This document shows positions 1-11,334 of a DNA stretch of 64,000 nucleotides, one piece after another. Position 1 is the stretch's first letter, and each line of letters opens with the position of its first letter. Source of the stretch: Leucogyrophana mollusca (taxonomy: Eukaryota; Basidiomycota; Agaricomycetes; Boletales); contig MU266327.1 of assembly GCA_021014945.1 (NCBI GenBank), positions 372,001 through 436,000 on the forward strand, read 5' to 3'. The notes under the pieces were generated by a model. That model had not been told where the DNA came from, searched no databases, and was given only the letters and a program-made list of their open reading frames with translations. The translations under genes were made by a program, and so were the position numbers.

Positions 1-1791
1 CTTCCCCGATATACCCTCTTGGGCTTGGGGCCACTGGGGCTGCTCGTACCGCCACTGTGGCATCTCTATCCAACGTCCTCCCGGCCACAAAACCTGATGG
101 CAACAATAACAACCCAGAAGTCGTCTGTGTTTCTCCCTCCGACGATTTGGTGTTGCCCGAAGCACCGCACGCGGATGGCGCGAGAAGCGAGGTCAACCCT
201 TCTGAGCAAAAACCCAAGGCCAATGTCGATAAACCCCAGCCCGATACCGAGAAAGCCGGAGAGCATGGTCGTGTTTTGGAGCATAACGGACACAAGTTCA
301 CCGTCATAAGTACGCTAGGATACGGAGGGTTCGGCTTCGTCTGGCATGCGATTATGGAGACTGGCATGGAAGTTGCCATCAAGGTCATAAACAAGGTTTT
401 GGTATTCAATCATTACATGTCACAATCGTGTGACCCTGGGAACACCAAGTACTACCCTGCGGCAGCGATACAGGCGGCCAAAGGCATTTGGTCGGAGTAC
501 ACCATCCTCGAAGAGCTGGCTGCTCTTGACTGCCCTTTCCTTACGCCGCTGCTTTACGCATTCACCGATGAAGATAGCTACTATTTCGTGATGGTGAGTT
601 CTAAATCGGTGTTGTATCATTCGGGCGCTGAATGACACCCTCCTTTCATCAGAGACTGTACCCTCAAAATTTGCGCCAGAGGCTCGAGGATCGCACCCTT
701 CCGCTCCAACTTTGGCAAACCAGAATGTGGGCCGCCGAGTTGGTAAGTTTCCGGACTGTACATTCGGTATTGCATCGTCTCACAAAAGCAGGTCCTGGCA
801 ATGGAAAAACTCCACGAGCAAAACATCATGCATCGAGACCTGAAGCCAGACAACATCTTTATCTCGCCGTCCGGTCATCTCTGTGTGGGAGATTTTGGGA
901 TTTCTTGGCAAATGCAACCGCGCGGATCGAACGCCGAATTCAAGTCCTCGAAAATCATGGTCGTAGAGGGTACCCCAGGATACCTCGCGCCAGAGCAGCT
1001 CCCCACTGCCGAGGGAAGGGATAAGTCGACATATGGCGGCTACGACTACAAAGTGGATATGTATTCCCTTGGCTTGGTACTTCTGGAGATGCTTACGAAC
1101 GATGGACGGGTGCGGATGCCTCTTACTACTCGCTGGCTGCACGCACCAGGGACTAACTAGTTACTTTTTGAAGCCCTGGTACCGTCATATCGACCCATAC
1201 TTCGATGCAAACCGAATGAGGGCCGGATGGCCACGACCCGAGTGGAATTTACGATCCGTCTTCGACGAGGATGCCGTTGACCTGGTGGAGAAGGTGATTC
1301 CACCCCTCGCCCTCTTACCAATATACTCATACTGTATCACCCACAGCTCCTGTCAGATGATCCATGCGCTCGGCCCGACTGGAAGGAAATTCGAGAGCAC
1401 CCATTCTTCAAATATATACACTGGCCAACAGTCGCGGAGAGAAAATATGATAGTGAGTTGCAAGCCGATTATTCCATCTGCAGCTTGTTAACGCCTCCCT
1501 CTCCCAGCCGTGTATCAAGCGTGCTGTAGCCAACGATCTCGCCCCCATCCCGACTTCATGGTCGAGTATCAACGCCGAAAAATAGGGCCGCTTTTCAAGA
1601 AGCACAAAGCCTACATCAAGGGGGAGGTGAAACACCTACGCGCGGGTCTGGGGCTCATGCCCGTCGCATACGATATACCTGCGGAAAAGCTCGTCGACAG
1701 GCGGCATGGTTCGAGCTGCCTATCCGAGGAGATGTGTGTGTGCCAACATCCAAGTCATTGGCCTTTGATCGGGGTTCGTCAGTGCGCCTAG
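1..1791 (+). CDS. Serine/threonine protein kinase, 5' partial (paralog A)
   Basis: The frame is open from base 3, so the true start probably lies upstream of the window. My exons are 3-593, 653-742, 792-1109, 1174-1293, 1347-1452 and 1508-1791, about 502 visible residues; all introns are GT-AG and 49-64 nt. Kinase motifs occur in order: the glycine loop LGYGGFGFVW, the VAIK lysine, catalytic HRDLKPDN, DFG, and APEQ in place of APE. These indicate an active Ser/Thr kinase with an AGC-like look. The substrate is unknown. It is a paralog of the gene at 7968-10186: exon breaks match and exons 2, 4 and 5 have identical lengths (90, 120, 106 nt). The C-terminal tail after the kinase domain is shorter and ends in a Cys/His-containing stretch. 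Confidence 0.85.
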
Positions 1792-3212
1792 CACGGCGCG
1801 GTGCTCGGACAATGCTTCGCGAACCCCTTAGTAACCCTTACCGATACCCCTGTCGGTGTCGGGCGGCATGTATCGTTACAGTATATCTTGCGGGTGGTTT
1901 TGTATCGATAGTTTCGGTCACCAGGAATTCTGCTGTGTTTTGTGCACACGCCAACGAAAAGCAGGTCGATCGATGATTCTCTGTATGCGGATCAGAGAGC
2001 GCCAAAAAAATTGGACAAGGAGGCTCCCGAAGGATATTACAATACTTCTTGGATTCACAATGACGAACCGCGACCGTCGGGGAAGCCCAATACCAATGTA
2101 AGTGCAAAGCAAGCAATCGTCATCTTAACGTCTTCGCTAGGGACTACCGGGACGGTGCAACGTCTCGGGGGGGATTGTAGAAGGATGGTCGCGACAGCTT
2201 TTTTATCTCGGAGCAACCGGGGATGCAGACACAGTCTATCAAGCTCGGGAGAATGTTATCACTCGTCGCTGCCGCCATTTACAGTGGCCACCCGAGACCA
2301 GCTGCAACTTTAAAACAAGGCCTTATCAACTCAGAAAGGATTCCGGTTGCACGCGCGCACCTTGTGTGGTAGAGTCGTATTCTGATATCACGCAGGAGAG
2401 GTCAGCGCCGTCACTGGCGCAAACTGAAACTGATACCTATCACTATAATCGCCGGGCAGTAGCGGTTGTCTAAAGGAAAGGTGACGGTGACGGTCCTGAT
2501 TCCTGAAAAGGCTTCCTGAGACTGAGTAGCAAGAGTCTGTTGTGCACATTCATTCGAATACCACCAACCGTTTCAAGCGATGAGCACAAATCGTCCATGG
2601 CATTGGCTCCATCTCTTCTCCCCCGTCGTGAATATCTGTGAAAGGCCGCCAGTGTCCGTCCGTTGTGTCGACTCAAAAAATTTGCTTCCCGAGCTAGGAA
2701 GCTAGCTGATGATGGAGTGGTTTTAGGTGGTCTTTTGCAGGGACCCCCGCCAAACTCACACCGTCCACAAATCATACCAGGAAAATTGACAATCTCAGTG
2801 CCCCACCAGTCTCCTGTAGGCACATCAAAGATTCGAAGGAAGACGGTCATTCCTTCTCAACAATACGCCACACTGATTTACAGTCTCAATCCCAGCACGG
2901 AACGGCAAGTTGCAATGTTCGGCACAGGTCATGGCATAGTCTTTACACTGGTGAGACCGCACCGAGACTGTCAATCCTCACTATTGGGGCCGTCAATCTT
3001 TCACGCGAAAAATCTTGAAGTTATGAGGAACTCCTGCACAGCCACCCTCGCCGATTATCTTCAGTGACCTCAATTTTATTCGCTCTTCAAAATCACGTAT
3101 TCAGCGAGACTGTTCTCTTTGAAATCTGTGGACTCTGCATACCGGGTCGGTCACTATATGGTAAGGCACTTCTATGCCCCGGTGGAATGCTTGCAATCGA
3201 TGCTGTTGCCGG
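1792..3212. other. Gene-poor stretch downstream of kinase A
   Basis: Only short open frames without recognisable motifs on either strand. A frame around 1942-2100 looks mildly protein-like but has no start, partner exon or family I recognise. I call no gene here. Confidence 0.5.
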
Positions 3213-3800
3213 ATGGAGTCTCTGTCACCACTTGACCATGCTGTGCAGTCGACCCGAGAGAGAAAAGGCGGTTCCCCCCTCAAAGGATCTTGGCCTTTCC
3301 AGAGGCCATCCAGACACTCCAAGCCCCAATGACGAAGTCCTTCCGACTTGTTGCCCGACCACTGACACCGTGGTGAGGCACATGATCTTTTCACAACGAA
3401 ATTAGTCGCGTTGCACACTTCCATCTCTGCCCCAACGGTCAAAGGTTGTTTGCGCTGGCGGTGCCACTGGTGGTTATCTGAAGGCTTCATGGAAGGCGTC
3501 GGTCTGCTGACGGCAGGTTGTACCAGAAGTTCAAGCTAGACCTGCTTCCGGCAAGCAATTTATTCGAGTCAAAACACGACAGACGTGGCGTTCTCAGCAA
3601 ATTAAACATTTTAAACAACGAGGGCGAGGAGATACTCCATCGTCTGTGCCCCCGTCGACGGAGCCTAAATGGCCCCAAAGTTATCCATATGAAACGGTTG
3701 CTGGCGGCGGTGGCATGATTATGATTGAATGGATATGCGCTTGCGGTTCCGAAATTTCCTTCGGGCTCAATGCGCATACAAGCATTTGTAGCTTCAAGGT
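3213..3800 (+). pseudogene. Decayed aminoglycoside-phosphotransferase-like pseudogene
   Basis: Broken plus-strand frames line up in order with the intact APH-like protein at 6332-7249. An ATG at 3213 opens a MESLSPLDHA-like start. A segment near 3285-3385 (KDLGLSRGHPDTPSPND) matches KDFDFSKNHLGTPGPNG of the intact gene. A segment in another frame near 3396-3495 (VALHTSISAPTVKG, then WW and EGFMEG) matches VASHTSIPVPKVRG, WW and DYIEG. The frame changes near a run of six C at about 3276, and again after an in-frame stop at 3403-3405. The segment holding LIGYTCGSDAPPSE is missing. Similarity downstream is faint; a possible remnant of LIDWERCG reads MIEWICACG near 3720-3750. The end is approximate. 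Confidence 0.65.
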
Positions 3801-4064
3801 ATGCCACGCAGCCATTTATCACCACCACGACTCTGATGACTTGGGTGGTGAGGTATGTGCTCCGCCCTCGCCACTCAGTTCACGAATCTAACAAGAGCCA
3901 GGAGACGGAGGAACCATGGCTTGCAACCACACAGTAAGGGGCTCAATCAAGTTTACAAGAGGTGCAGACAACATGTTCGAGAGCTACCAATCAGGACATA
4001 GGCATTTGGAATAATGAAAAAACCTATATATGCTGTGCAACAGTGGGGGTATCACACGGTGGCG

Positions 4065-4607
4065 CTATATGAAGGTCCCCTTGGATACCTCTGCGCAAGC
4101 AGTAATGCAACGATGCGCTTTCTCGGCGACTGCAACGTCGAGCCATTTTTTGTTAATCAGGTCTTGCAACACGACTAAGCACCAGTACGTGCACCCCTTT
4201 CCCTCGGCGGTGAGTCGGTACCTGTCCCGTCGGTTCTCCAGTAACAGGTCAATGAGATCCGCGACGGTGAACGTCACCCCTCGGCAGGCACGGAACACCT
4301 CTTGTCCAAGAACCTCAGAATTGGTCGAAGAATTGTATCTGCGCTGGACAATGAAGAGCTTGGTGTCCAAGTTGTTGAAGCCCAACTTCTGGGAGTTCAG
4401 CTCGATTGACGCCTCGTGATCGACATCGAGCTGGCAAAACAAACGCCAGTGAATGACTGCATCGGCGCGGCCCCGCGGGCGTGTGCCGTGAAGAGTCACT
4501 GAGGTGACTGCAGCCTGACGATAGGTAGGCTTCTTGATATCTATATGGACTGTCGGTCCTGTGAAAGAGTTGACGGTGTTGCATTTGGTAAGTAGTTTCG
4601 TGTGCAC
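4065..4607 (-). CDS. DUF7770-like fungal protein (start unresolved)
   Basis: A 180-codon frame whose pattern fits the fungal DUF7770 family as I remember it: an HW motif followed by a strand (VIHWRLF), then SIELN, a basic/aromatic YN segment, then RRDRYRLT, GKGCTYWC, and a C-terminal KGTF. Function of the family is unknown. The frame opens at a GTG (4607), not an ATG. The stretch rc(4572-4607) has no homology-like features, and a CACAG acceptor lies at the residue GPTVHID, so an upstream exon is likely but I could not place it. It sits between a decayed APH copy and a palindrome, in an accessory-looking region. Confidence 0.5.
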   Translation of the reverse strand: MHTKLLTKCNTVNSFTGPTVHIDIKKPTYRQAAVTSVTLHGTRPRGRADAVIHWRLFCQLDVDHEASIELNSQKLGFNNLDTKLFIVQRRYNSSTNSEVLGQEVFRACRGVTFTVADLIDLLLENRRDRYRLTAEGKGCTYWCLVVLQDLINKKWLDVAVAEKAHRCITACAEVSKGTFI

Positions 4608-6331
4608 TAGGCGTAATCCTCACGATTCTCAGGGTTTGCGGCATGGCGCTCTTGCGTGCCCTGAACGGCATCCTCCAGACCAGCGAAAAGGTGGTTCATC
4701 GGGTAAAATTGGTACGGTGAGTGCTTGTCGAAATTGGAGTGGTCAGATGTCACAGTGAGTGAGGGGATCTTCGTACTCTGGATAACCACCCACGCAGCCC
4801 TGCTTTATATGCCTCTTGGCCATCACCTACCTCCGGACTCTTTTACTGGTTTCAATTCCTTCAGATGTTCTTTCGATTTTCTTGTTTGCGAAGGGAAAGC
4901 CTTGCGCCCTCGTCCATCTGATTCTTTTGCCTGTCCGCGCCACACCTTTTTGAAAAATAGCCCATAGTAGTCTCGGTTCCTGACGATCGTGGCGCGGAGT
5001 TTCAAAAAAAAAAAAAGTAGAGAATGCATTCTCTGCACTTTTTTTTGAACTCCGCACCACACACGTCAGCACACGTCCGCAATCGAGAGTCCCTAGTCCC
5101 CTGTTACTTAGCCTTTTCGCGTCTGCACGCATTTCTTGTCCTTTTTTTTTTCAAACAAAAAAAATGAGAGCTCTTAAACAACCATCCACGACCTTAAGTC
5201 CAAGAGCAATAGTTTTTGAAGTGGTGTTGCATGCACTACAGGCCATTTTGCAACTCCGGTACAACGATAGTACCCCGAGTACTCGTGCGTTTTCCACTCT
5301 TCTGACGATATTTCTGTAAGTCACGGTTCCGTCAGCCGGAACGCAGTTCAGGATGACGACGAATCTCGTCAACGGTAGCACTGTACCAGCGCCAAAACCT
5401 TCAGCACCTGGTTGCTCACTTTGTGATCCACCATGCCGGTGCTAAAAACATGGTCTTTAAGACGCACAAGGCCCTTACTAGATGGTCCCGAGTGTTGGTC
5501 CTTTTTCATTCCCCAACGAGTAGCTCATTAACCACAACACTTAAACTTCTCGTGTTTTTGGGAGTACATACTACATGGTCTTGCCTGGAATGCTCAGTAT
5601 ATACTGTCCTAGAATAATTGTGGTGTTGCCGCAGCGGAGAGCTACCGCGAGGGAGTATCGAAATTCACTAGTGTTGGTCCCCGAAGTCACGCTGCGTCAC
5701 GCTCTGCCAGCGTTGCCGGTTCGCATTCCGCCTGAAAGTGGCCCAAGATAAGGATGCGGGGTGCGAAAATCATATCAGGGAGGACAGTGCCGCATCCGTC
5801 AATGTGGCGGATGTCACACTCGGCGCTCGACGACGAGATCGTCGTCGATCCTCTTGGGTATAGGCCTCGGAAAATTTGTCTGTAGGAAGAAATGTATATA
5901 ATGTTCACAATCATGAATTTTAGCATGACCTGGTTCACCCGTGCAATTACTGTCCCCCGGTTAGTAGTCAAATGTAGCCCCTTGTCGTGTAGAACATGCT
6001 CTGGCAGCAGCAGTTATTGGATTTTCTTCAAACAAAATAGCTAGCCCCAAAGGATGCATCAAGGCGACCCTATATACAAAATATCTAAGGCTAATTCTGC
6101 GAATTGTGTTTGCTAGAGTCAAGGGACCAACACTGGGGACGGTCAAACCCGTGGGACCATCTAGTACAGGTGGGATGGGCAGATAATGGCATGCATTGAT
6201 AATGATACCGATGACCACTAATTATACTGGGGTTCGGGCGCTTGAGCGGTCTATGGGATGGACGGTAACAGGGTGGGTATGCGTGATTTAAGCTCATAAA
6301 CGTTGGACCGACCTACCCCACAGACATTCAT
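4608..6331. other. Gene-poor interval
   Basis: No supported gene on either strand. It contains several A and T tracts and the imperfect palindrome at 4980-5069. The remaining frames are short and motif-free. Confidence 0.5.
4980..5069. repeat. Long imperfect inverted repeat with A/T tracts
   Basis: The two arms (about 4980-5026 and 5027-5069) are near reverse complements. The order is CTGACG, then TGGCGCGGAG, a 13-base A run, and the perfect 16-bp palindrome AGAGAATGCATTCTCT (5019-5034). The mirrored arm follows, with an 8-base T run, CTCCGCACCA and CGTCAG. It could fold into a long hairpin or cruciform, and resembles a small MITE or other foldback element. I saw no flanking target-site duplication. 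Confidence 0.6.
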
Positions 6332-7249
6332 CTAGTAATGAGGTCCTGGATCTTCCGTGTGAGAGTACATGGTCAATGCAATGTCGATTTCTCGCAAAAA
6401 CTGATGTTGCTCGCTGTAGTCGCCGGCTATAACCGGAGCCAGCTGCAGCCACGACTCTGGGATGTTAGAATGATCCTCATACGCCTTGATTCCGGAATAT
6501 TCGAACCATTGCGGGTACGCGCCACACCGCTCCCAATCAATGAGCCAGACCTTCCCGTCTTTCCCCAACACCACGTTGCCGAGGCTAATATCCGCGTGTG
6601 TGAGAACAAGAGGGAAGGAGGCATCGAAGGTAAGATTTGACGAGGTATATGGATAGTCTGCGGTTTGGTGGAGTTTGAAGGCAGCCTCGGCGACACGATG
6701 CTTGGCGGCATACCAGGCAGACATCTCCTCGTACGTTGGGAAGGGACCAGCATTGTCCTCAGTGAAATATCGTCCGATACATGGTAACGGTTTCCCTGTA
6801 CCATTGATAGGCCCGGGTGTATTGGGATGGGGTAAATTAATCGCACGAAGCTGCAGGATGTAATTGTGAAGGGTCTGCGCCACGTCATCTCGAGCTTCGG
6901 CGCTGAGCATCGGCCATGCCACGGACATGTCGACGCCTTCAATATAGTCCATAAACAGCCACCAGGAGTCATCCCAGCTAACAACACCCCGGACTTTGGG
7001 AACCGGGATGGAGGTGTGTGACGCCACGAAGTTCATCATAAAAGGCTCGCTGGGCGGCGCATCTGAGCCGCAAGTATACCCGATGAGCTTCACCACGATG
7101 CCAGCGGTCAGCAGCCAGGTCGAAACGAGCTCGCCATTTGGTCCAGGAGTGCCTAAATGGTTTTTGGAGAAGTCAAAATCCTTGAGGAGGGCGACCGCCT
7201 CTTCCCCCGAAAGTTCATCGTCGTCATGGCCAACGGGTGACTCGGACAT
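6332..7249 (-). CDS. APH-family phosphotransferase-like protein
   Basis: Single-exon frame of 305 residues, the usual length for fungal aminoglycoside phosphotransferase/choline-kinase-like proteins (PF01636). The catalytic loop LTHADISLGNVVL shows the HxDxxxxN pattern at about residues 219-231. It is followed by WLIDWERCG, holding the metal-binding aspartate, and WFEY. The N-terminal half has the expected VVKL and VASHTSIPVPKV segments. The fold transfers phosphate from ATP to small molecules or proteins; the fungal substrates are generally unknown, and antibiotic resistance should not be assumed. A decayed second copy lies at 3213-3800 in opposite orientation, and the pair of paralogous kinases flanks both. 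Confidence 0.85.
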   Translation of the reverse strand: MSESPVGHDDDELSGEEAVALLKDFDFSKNHLGTPGPNGELVSTWLLTAGIVVKLIGYTCGSDAPPSEPFMMNFVASHTSIPVPKVRGVVSWDDSWWLFMDYIEGVDMSVAWPMLSAEARDDVAQTLHNYILQLRAINLPHPNTPGPINGTGKPLPCIGRYFTEDNAGPFPTYEEMSAWYAAKHRVAEAAFKLHQTADYPYTSSNLTFDASFPLVLTHADISLGNVVLGKDGKVWLIDWERCGAYPQWFEYSGIKAYEDHSNIPESWLQLAPVIAGDYSEQHQFLREIDIALTMYSHTEDPGPHY

Positions 7250-7967
7250 CTAACATTTACATTACTCGCAAGCATTTCAGATACACGTAAAGCATCCTAC
7301 CGTACAGTGGTCAGTTGAAACGCAGAACCACAAAAAGACGGTTAACTGTTGGCTGACACGCTGGGTGATTGTGAAGGGTGAATAAAATTGTCCACTAGCG
7401 ATACATGATCAATATCGGTGGGGGTGGCTGTGCAACATTTGTTTTGGTATACAGTACGCCTTGGCCCTTAGGTGCAGAAGCAAATTTCTCGACCTGCACG
7501 TGACACACGACCACAGACACTGACGATCTCGGATGAACATCCTCGACCAAGAAGGAGGGGATAGGCTACCATGGTCTACAACCTATCTTACGAGGCGTTG
7601 GCAGACCCTCATCGTTTGAATCCGTAAGTGGCGGTGGCAGGATCACTTGCAGCGCCGATCTGAACGAACATGCGCTTAAGCTTCCTTTGTTTCCGTCACG
7701 ATGCCGGTGGATTCAAAGGGATTCTTGCATTGTTCTTCCACCGTGGCTTTCACCACAGCACTTCCGAATCCCCGATTGTGGTTCTCATGGTTCGCTTCCT
7801 TGTCAAAGCGTCATGAAAGGCGCTAGGTTTGCTTTGAGGATGGGTCTCCACACATCCCAGTGGCTCAGGTTACGACGGGCCAGTACGCCGACCTATAAGT
7901 ATGGACGTCCAAAGTCACAGTACTGCCCATTCATCCACATCGTAATCTTTCAACGTTCACCATCACT
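7250..7967. other. Interval between APH-like gene and kinase B
   Basis: The two genes point away from each other, so this 0.7 kb should hold both promoters. A short frame beginning ATG at about 7571 and ending at a GT-donor-like site is not supported as an exon. Nothing else is visible. Confidence 0.4.
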
Positions 7968-10186
7968 ATGCCAGGTTTTATCAAACGCGCTATTTCTCGT
8001 GTGTTCAGGACAGAACCCGAGCACTCTGGTCAACCGCCTTCTTTTATCACATATCCACCACGATCGTCTTTGACCGACACGGACTCTGACTCCTTGTCCG
8101 CAGAGGGTGTGCCACAGTCCAAACACCTTGAAAAGCGAAAGCGTACTTCAGTCTCGCCCATCTTCCTTTTAAACTTTATCTTACGCCTACACGGTGTAAC
8201 AGCTCCTGTCCGAAATGCTCTGATCGCTCGACTATCTGGCGCGCCTCGAGTGCAGGTAACTCCGACGCCTAGCCCCGAGCCTCTGGGGCCCGACTGGGAC
8301 GGGTTTTCACCTTCCACGGAAGCAAGCGGCGACGCACTCCCTCATATAGGTCACTTTTGCGATTCTTCGACACGTTCACCCTCATTCGATGTCGATTTTG
8401 TCTTTCCAGAGACAACGTCGAGGCGTCGCCGCCCATCTGAATCCCCTGATATCCGTCTTCCGAAGGTTCCTCGTCGCTTGTTGCTTCCGGGTGCCCGCGC
8501 ACTGGCCAGCGATAGACTTTCTTCAAGGACTTATGGTCACGGTGGACCTCCTGCTCACGGCGACAGCGCTTCCCGAGGGACGGCTAGCCGTGGCGCGGCG
8601 CGATTGCCTCAGTCAGACGCAGTGAACCGGCAGGAGGCAGCACGTGTGTTGCACTACAAGGACCACACGTTCTCGATAAGGAGTACGCTCGGCTCCGGTG
8701 GGTTTGGCATTGTCTGGTACGCGACAACCGAGACTGGCCAAGAGGTGGCGATCAAAGTCGTCAACAAAGTACTTGCGTTTGACGCGCACATGCCTGCATC
8801 AGGGGACCCGGGATATAATCATGGTCGTGAGGCCTCGGATATCGCGCGCAGTATCGTTGAAACCGAGTTCAATATCCTCCAGCGAGTAACGGCCGCCGGC
8901 TCTCCATTTCTTACGTCTCTCCTCTATGCGTTCTCGGACGACGATAATTTCTACTTTGTGATGGTGAGGGTGATTGCCACACTGCTCGCCTCACATGGAG
9001 CTCACAGCCCATCCTTAGAAATTTTATCCACAAACTCTTCGCCAGAGGCTTGAAGATCGTGACGTCCCACTCCACCTGCCCCAGATCAGAATCTGGGCCG
9101 CAGAGTTGGTAAGTGTTTCAGTGTTTCGTTCTCGGACGCATGACTAAGGATGCTCAGGTCTTGGCCGTACAAACACTTCACGACTTGAATGTGATCCATC
9201 GAGACCTGAAAGCGGATAATATTCTCATTACGCCATCTGGTCATCTTTGCGTCGGCGACTTTGGGGTATCATATGAGGTGCCACTTGAGTACTCACACGA
9301 GGCCTTCAAAAGCACCACCACCTCAGAGGCTGCCGGTACCGCAGGGTATCAGGCTCCAGAGCAACGTTCTTCCACTATACGAGATGAACGCGGTTACGGC
9401 TATAAGGTGGATATGTATGCTGCAGGGCTCGCAATAGTGGAAATGTGCATGCTCCATGGTCGGGTAAGTCGCATTCCAGTGCTTTATATCTAGCTCATGC
9501 TGACATGGACTTCATAGGCGTGGTACCGACACTTTGATCGTTCTTTCGAGATCGCGGAGCGGTCACCGGAGTCCCCGGGACCCGCCTGGACTCGGTCACT
9601 CGTGCTCGACAAAGCTGCAGAAGATCTCTGTGCCAAGGTGTGTTCCTATTTTTCCGTATCTGCGCCAAACTCATACTCAGGTTTGACTGCATAGCTCTTG
9701 TCGGATGACCCTCATGATCGTCCAGAATGGGAAGAAGTTCGCCAGCACCCATTTTTTGCAAGTATAGATTGGGATATCGTGGCTGGCAGGAGATACGAAT
9801 GTAAGGACTTTGGTCGTACCGCAGTAGCAGAGTGTTGACGCCTCTCCACTCCAGCTATGTATCAAGCCTGTGGCCGCAATCGGGATCTCGCGGGACCTTG
9901 CGCTGCCGTAGACCATTGTCGTGAAGAGCTAGGTCCGATCGTATGGGTGCAGCACAAGGCATACATCGACGAAGAGGCACAGTGGGGTCGCGGATTGGGG
10001 ACCCTCAAAATTGACTATGAATCCCCCCCACACGATATCCGTAGGATTGACGGACATGGCCGAAGCTGTCTCGCGGACTCTCGCACGAAGTGCAATTGCG
10101 CTGCTCCTATTCACTGTCAGATAAATCATGGTCGCCGTTCGGACACCCGGCGCAAGAATGCACGTCCCGAATCCGAGGAAGAGTAG
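7968..10186 (+). CDS. Serine/threonine protein kinase (paralog B)
   Basis: Six exons: 7968-8963, 9019-9108, 9158-9463, 9518-9637, 9695-9800 and 9855-10186; phases agree throughout and give 649 residues. The first ~220 residues are Ser/Pro/Arg-rich and probably disordered. The kinase domain follows: LGSGGFGIVW glycine loop, VAIK lysine, HRDLKADN catalytic loop (Ala in place of the usual Pro), DFG, and APEQ in place of APE. A C-terminal extension of ~110 residues includes a cluster of Cys residues (CLADSRTKCNCAAPIHC). It is a close paralog of the kinase at 1-1791 with conserved intron positions, so the two arose by duplication. The pathway is unknown. Confidence 0.88.
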
Positions 10187-10344
10187 AGGAGCAGCTTTTC
10201 AATTTGTTTCCGTTATACTTAGCAATTTACTACTTAACATTGATTACTAATTATGCTAAGTCCCGAAAGTTCACCAAAAATGACGTTCTTCTTCTGTTTG
10301 TCTTTACTCAGTCTGGATCTTCCACCAGTGCCACCCCTTCCACA

Positions 10345-11119
10345 ATGAACAGGTCGACGACAATTCTCACCGTCGCTAGCGTCGCCGTCGGTAGTCTCGT
10401 AGCATATGCGGTTTACTTCGATTACAAACGAAGAAACGATGCAAGCTTCCGCAAGCAACTGCGTACGTGTTTTTTCAACTGATGTCAAGTTACTAGCCCT
10501 TAGCCCCCAACACAGGCAAAGATAAAAAGCGCGTAGCGAAGAGCCAGACGCCCTCTGAATCTGCTCAACCGACGTCAGGTGGTGTTGATCCCACCGAGTT
10601 GCGCAACGCGCTGGAGAAAGTGCGGAAGGAAGAGGTTCCTGCCAGTCCAGAGGAGAAGGAGCAATACTTCATGGCACAGGTTGGCATGGGTGAACAACTA
10701 TGTGCTCAAGGTCCGTTCACGTGAGCTTCGGGGGACGAATCGTTGAAGCTTACAGCCACTCTAGGTCCCATGTTCCACTTGCCTGCTGCAATGTGCTTCT
10801 ACCGCGCCCTGCGCGTCTATCCATCACCTGTGGAACTGATTGTGATCTACGAGAAGACCGTACCGCCACCCGTCTTCCAGGTACGCTTACATTCGCGCCT
10901 ACCGCATCCAGTCACACACTTACCGATTGGCATCAGCTCGTTATGGAAATGACAAACATGGACGTGAGTTCACCTTCTTCGTCTACAGGGAGGAGTGGGG
11001 TACCACTTCCTGACGAGGACCGAGAAACGAGCCCGGTCAGAGGCGGCCCACCCTCTGAAACGTCCTCGCAGGAATGGGACCAGGTCACAGACCCAGGCAG
11101 TCAAACACCTGCCATATGA
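10345..11119 (+). CDS. TOM20: Mitochondrial import receptor subunit Tom20
   Basis: Four exons: 10345-10462, 10516-10710, 10765-10880 and 10937-11119, giving 203 residues. The N-terminus is a single signal-anchor helix (ILTVASVAVGSLVAYAVYF, about residues 7-25) followed by the basic YKRRND linker typical of Tom20. The cytosolic domain has the conserved EEKEQYFMAQVGMGEQL segment and a TPR-like AAMCFYRALRVYPSP segment, then VIYEKTVP. The acidic, Ser-rich tail closes the protein. Tom20 sits in the outer mitochondrial membrane and binds presequences of imported proteins. The second intron was placed by frame: a donor after CTCAAG and an acceptor at CTCTAG restore Q-G-P. The SET gene follows about 200 bp downstream. 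Confidence 0.93.
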
Positions 11120-11334
11120 GTCGCTCATATTTCTACGCGCGTTGTACGCTGTAGTCATGTACCGCAACCACACGAACTCCCTGTCCCATCTATCAATTGC
11201 ATGTCTGGTTATTTGCTTTGATCTGATAAAATTGCTTTTTGCGCGCGTTCATGGGTCATGTTTAGGTAAAAGATCGTGTTGAAGGTACGCTTGTCAGGCA
11301 AACGCGTTCCTGCTTGAGGCTAAAGTGAGAATAG

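Noticed and set aside
4981..5069. rRNA, tRNA or intrinsic terminator hairpin
   Set aside because: There are no tRNA A/B-box or rRNA features, and bacterial-type terminators do not apply in this genome. Treated as a foldback repeat.
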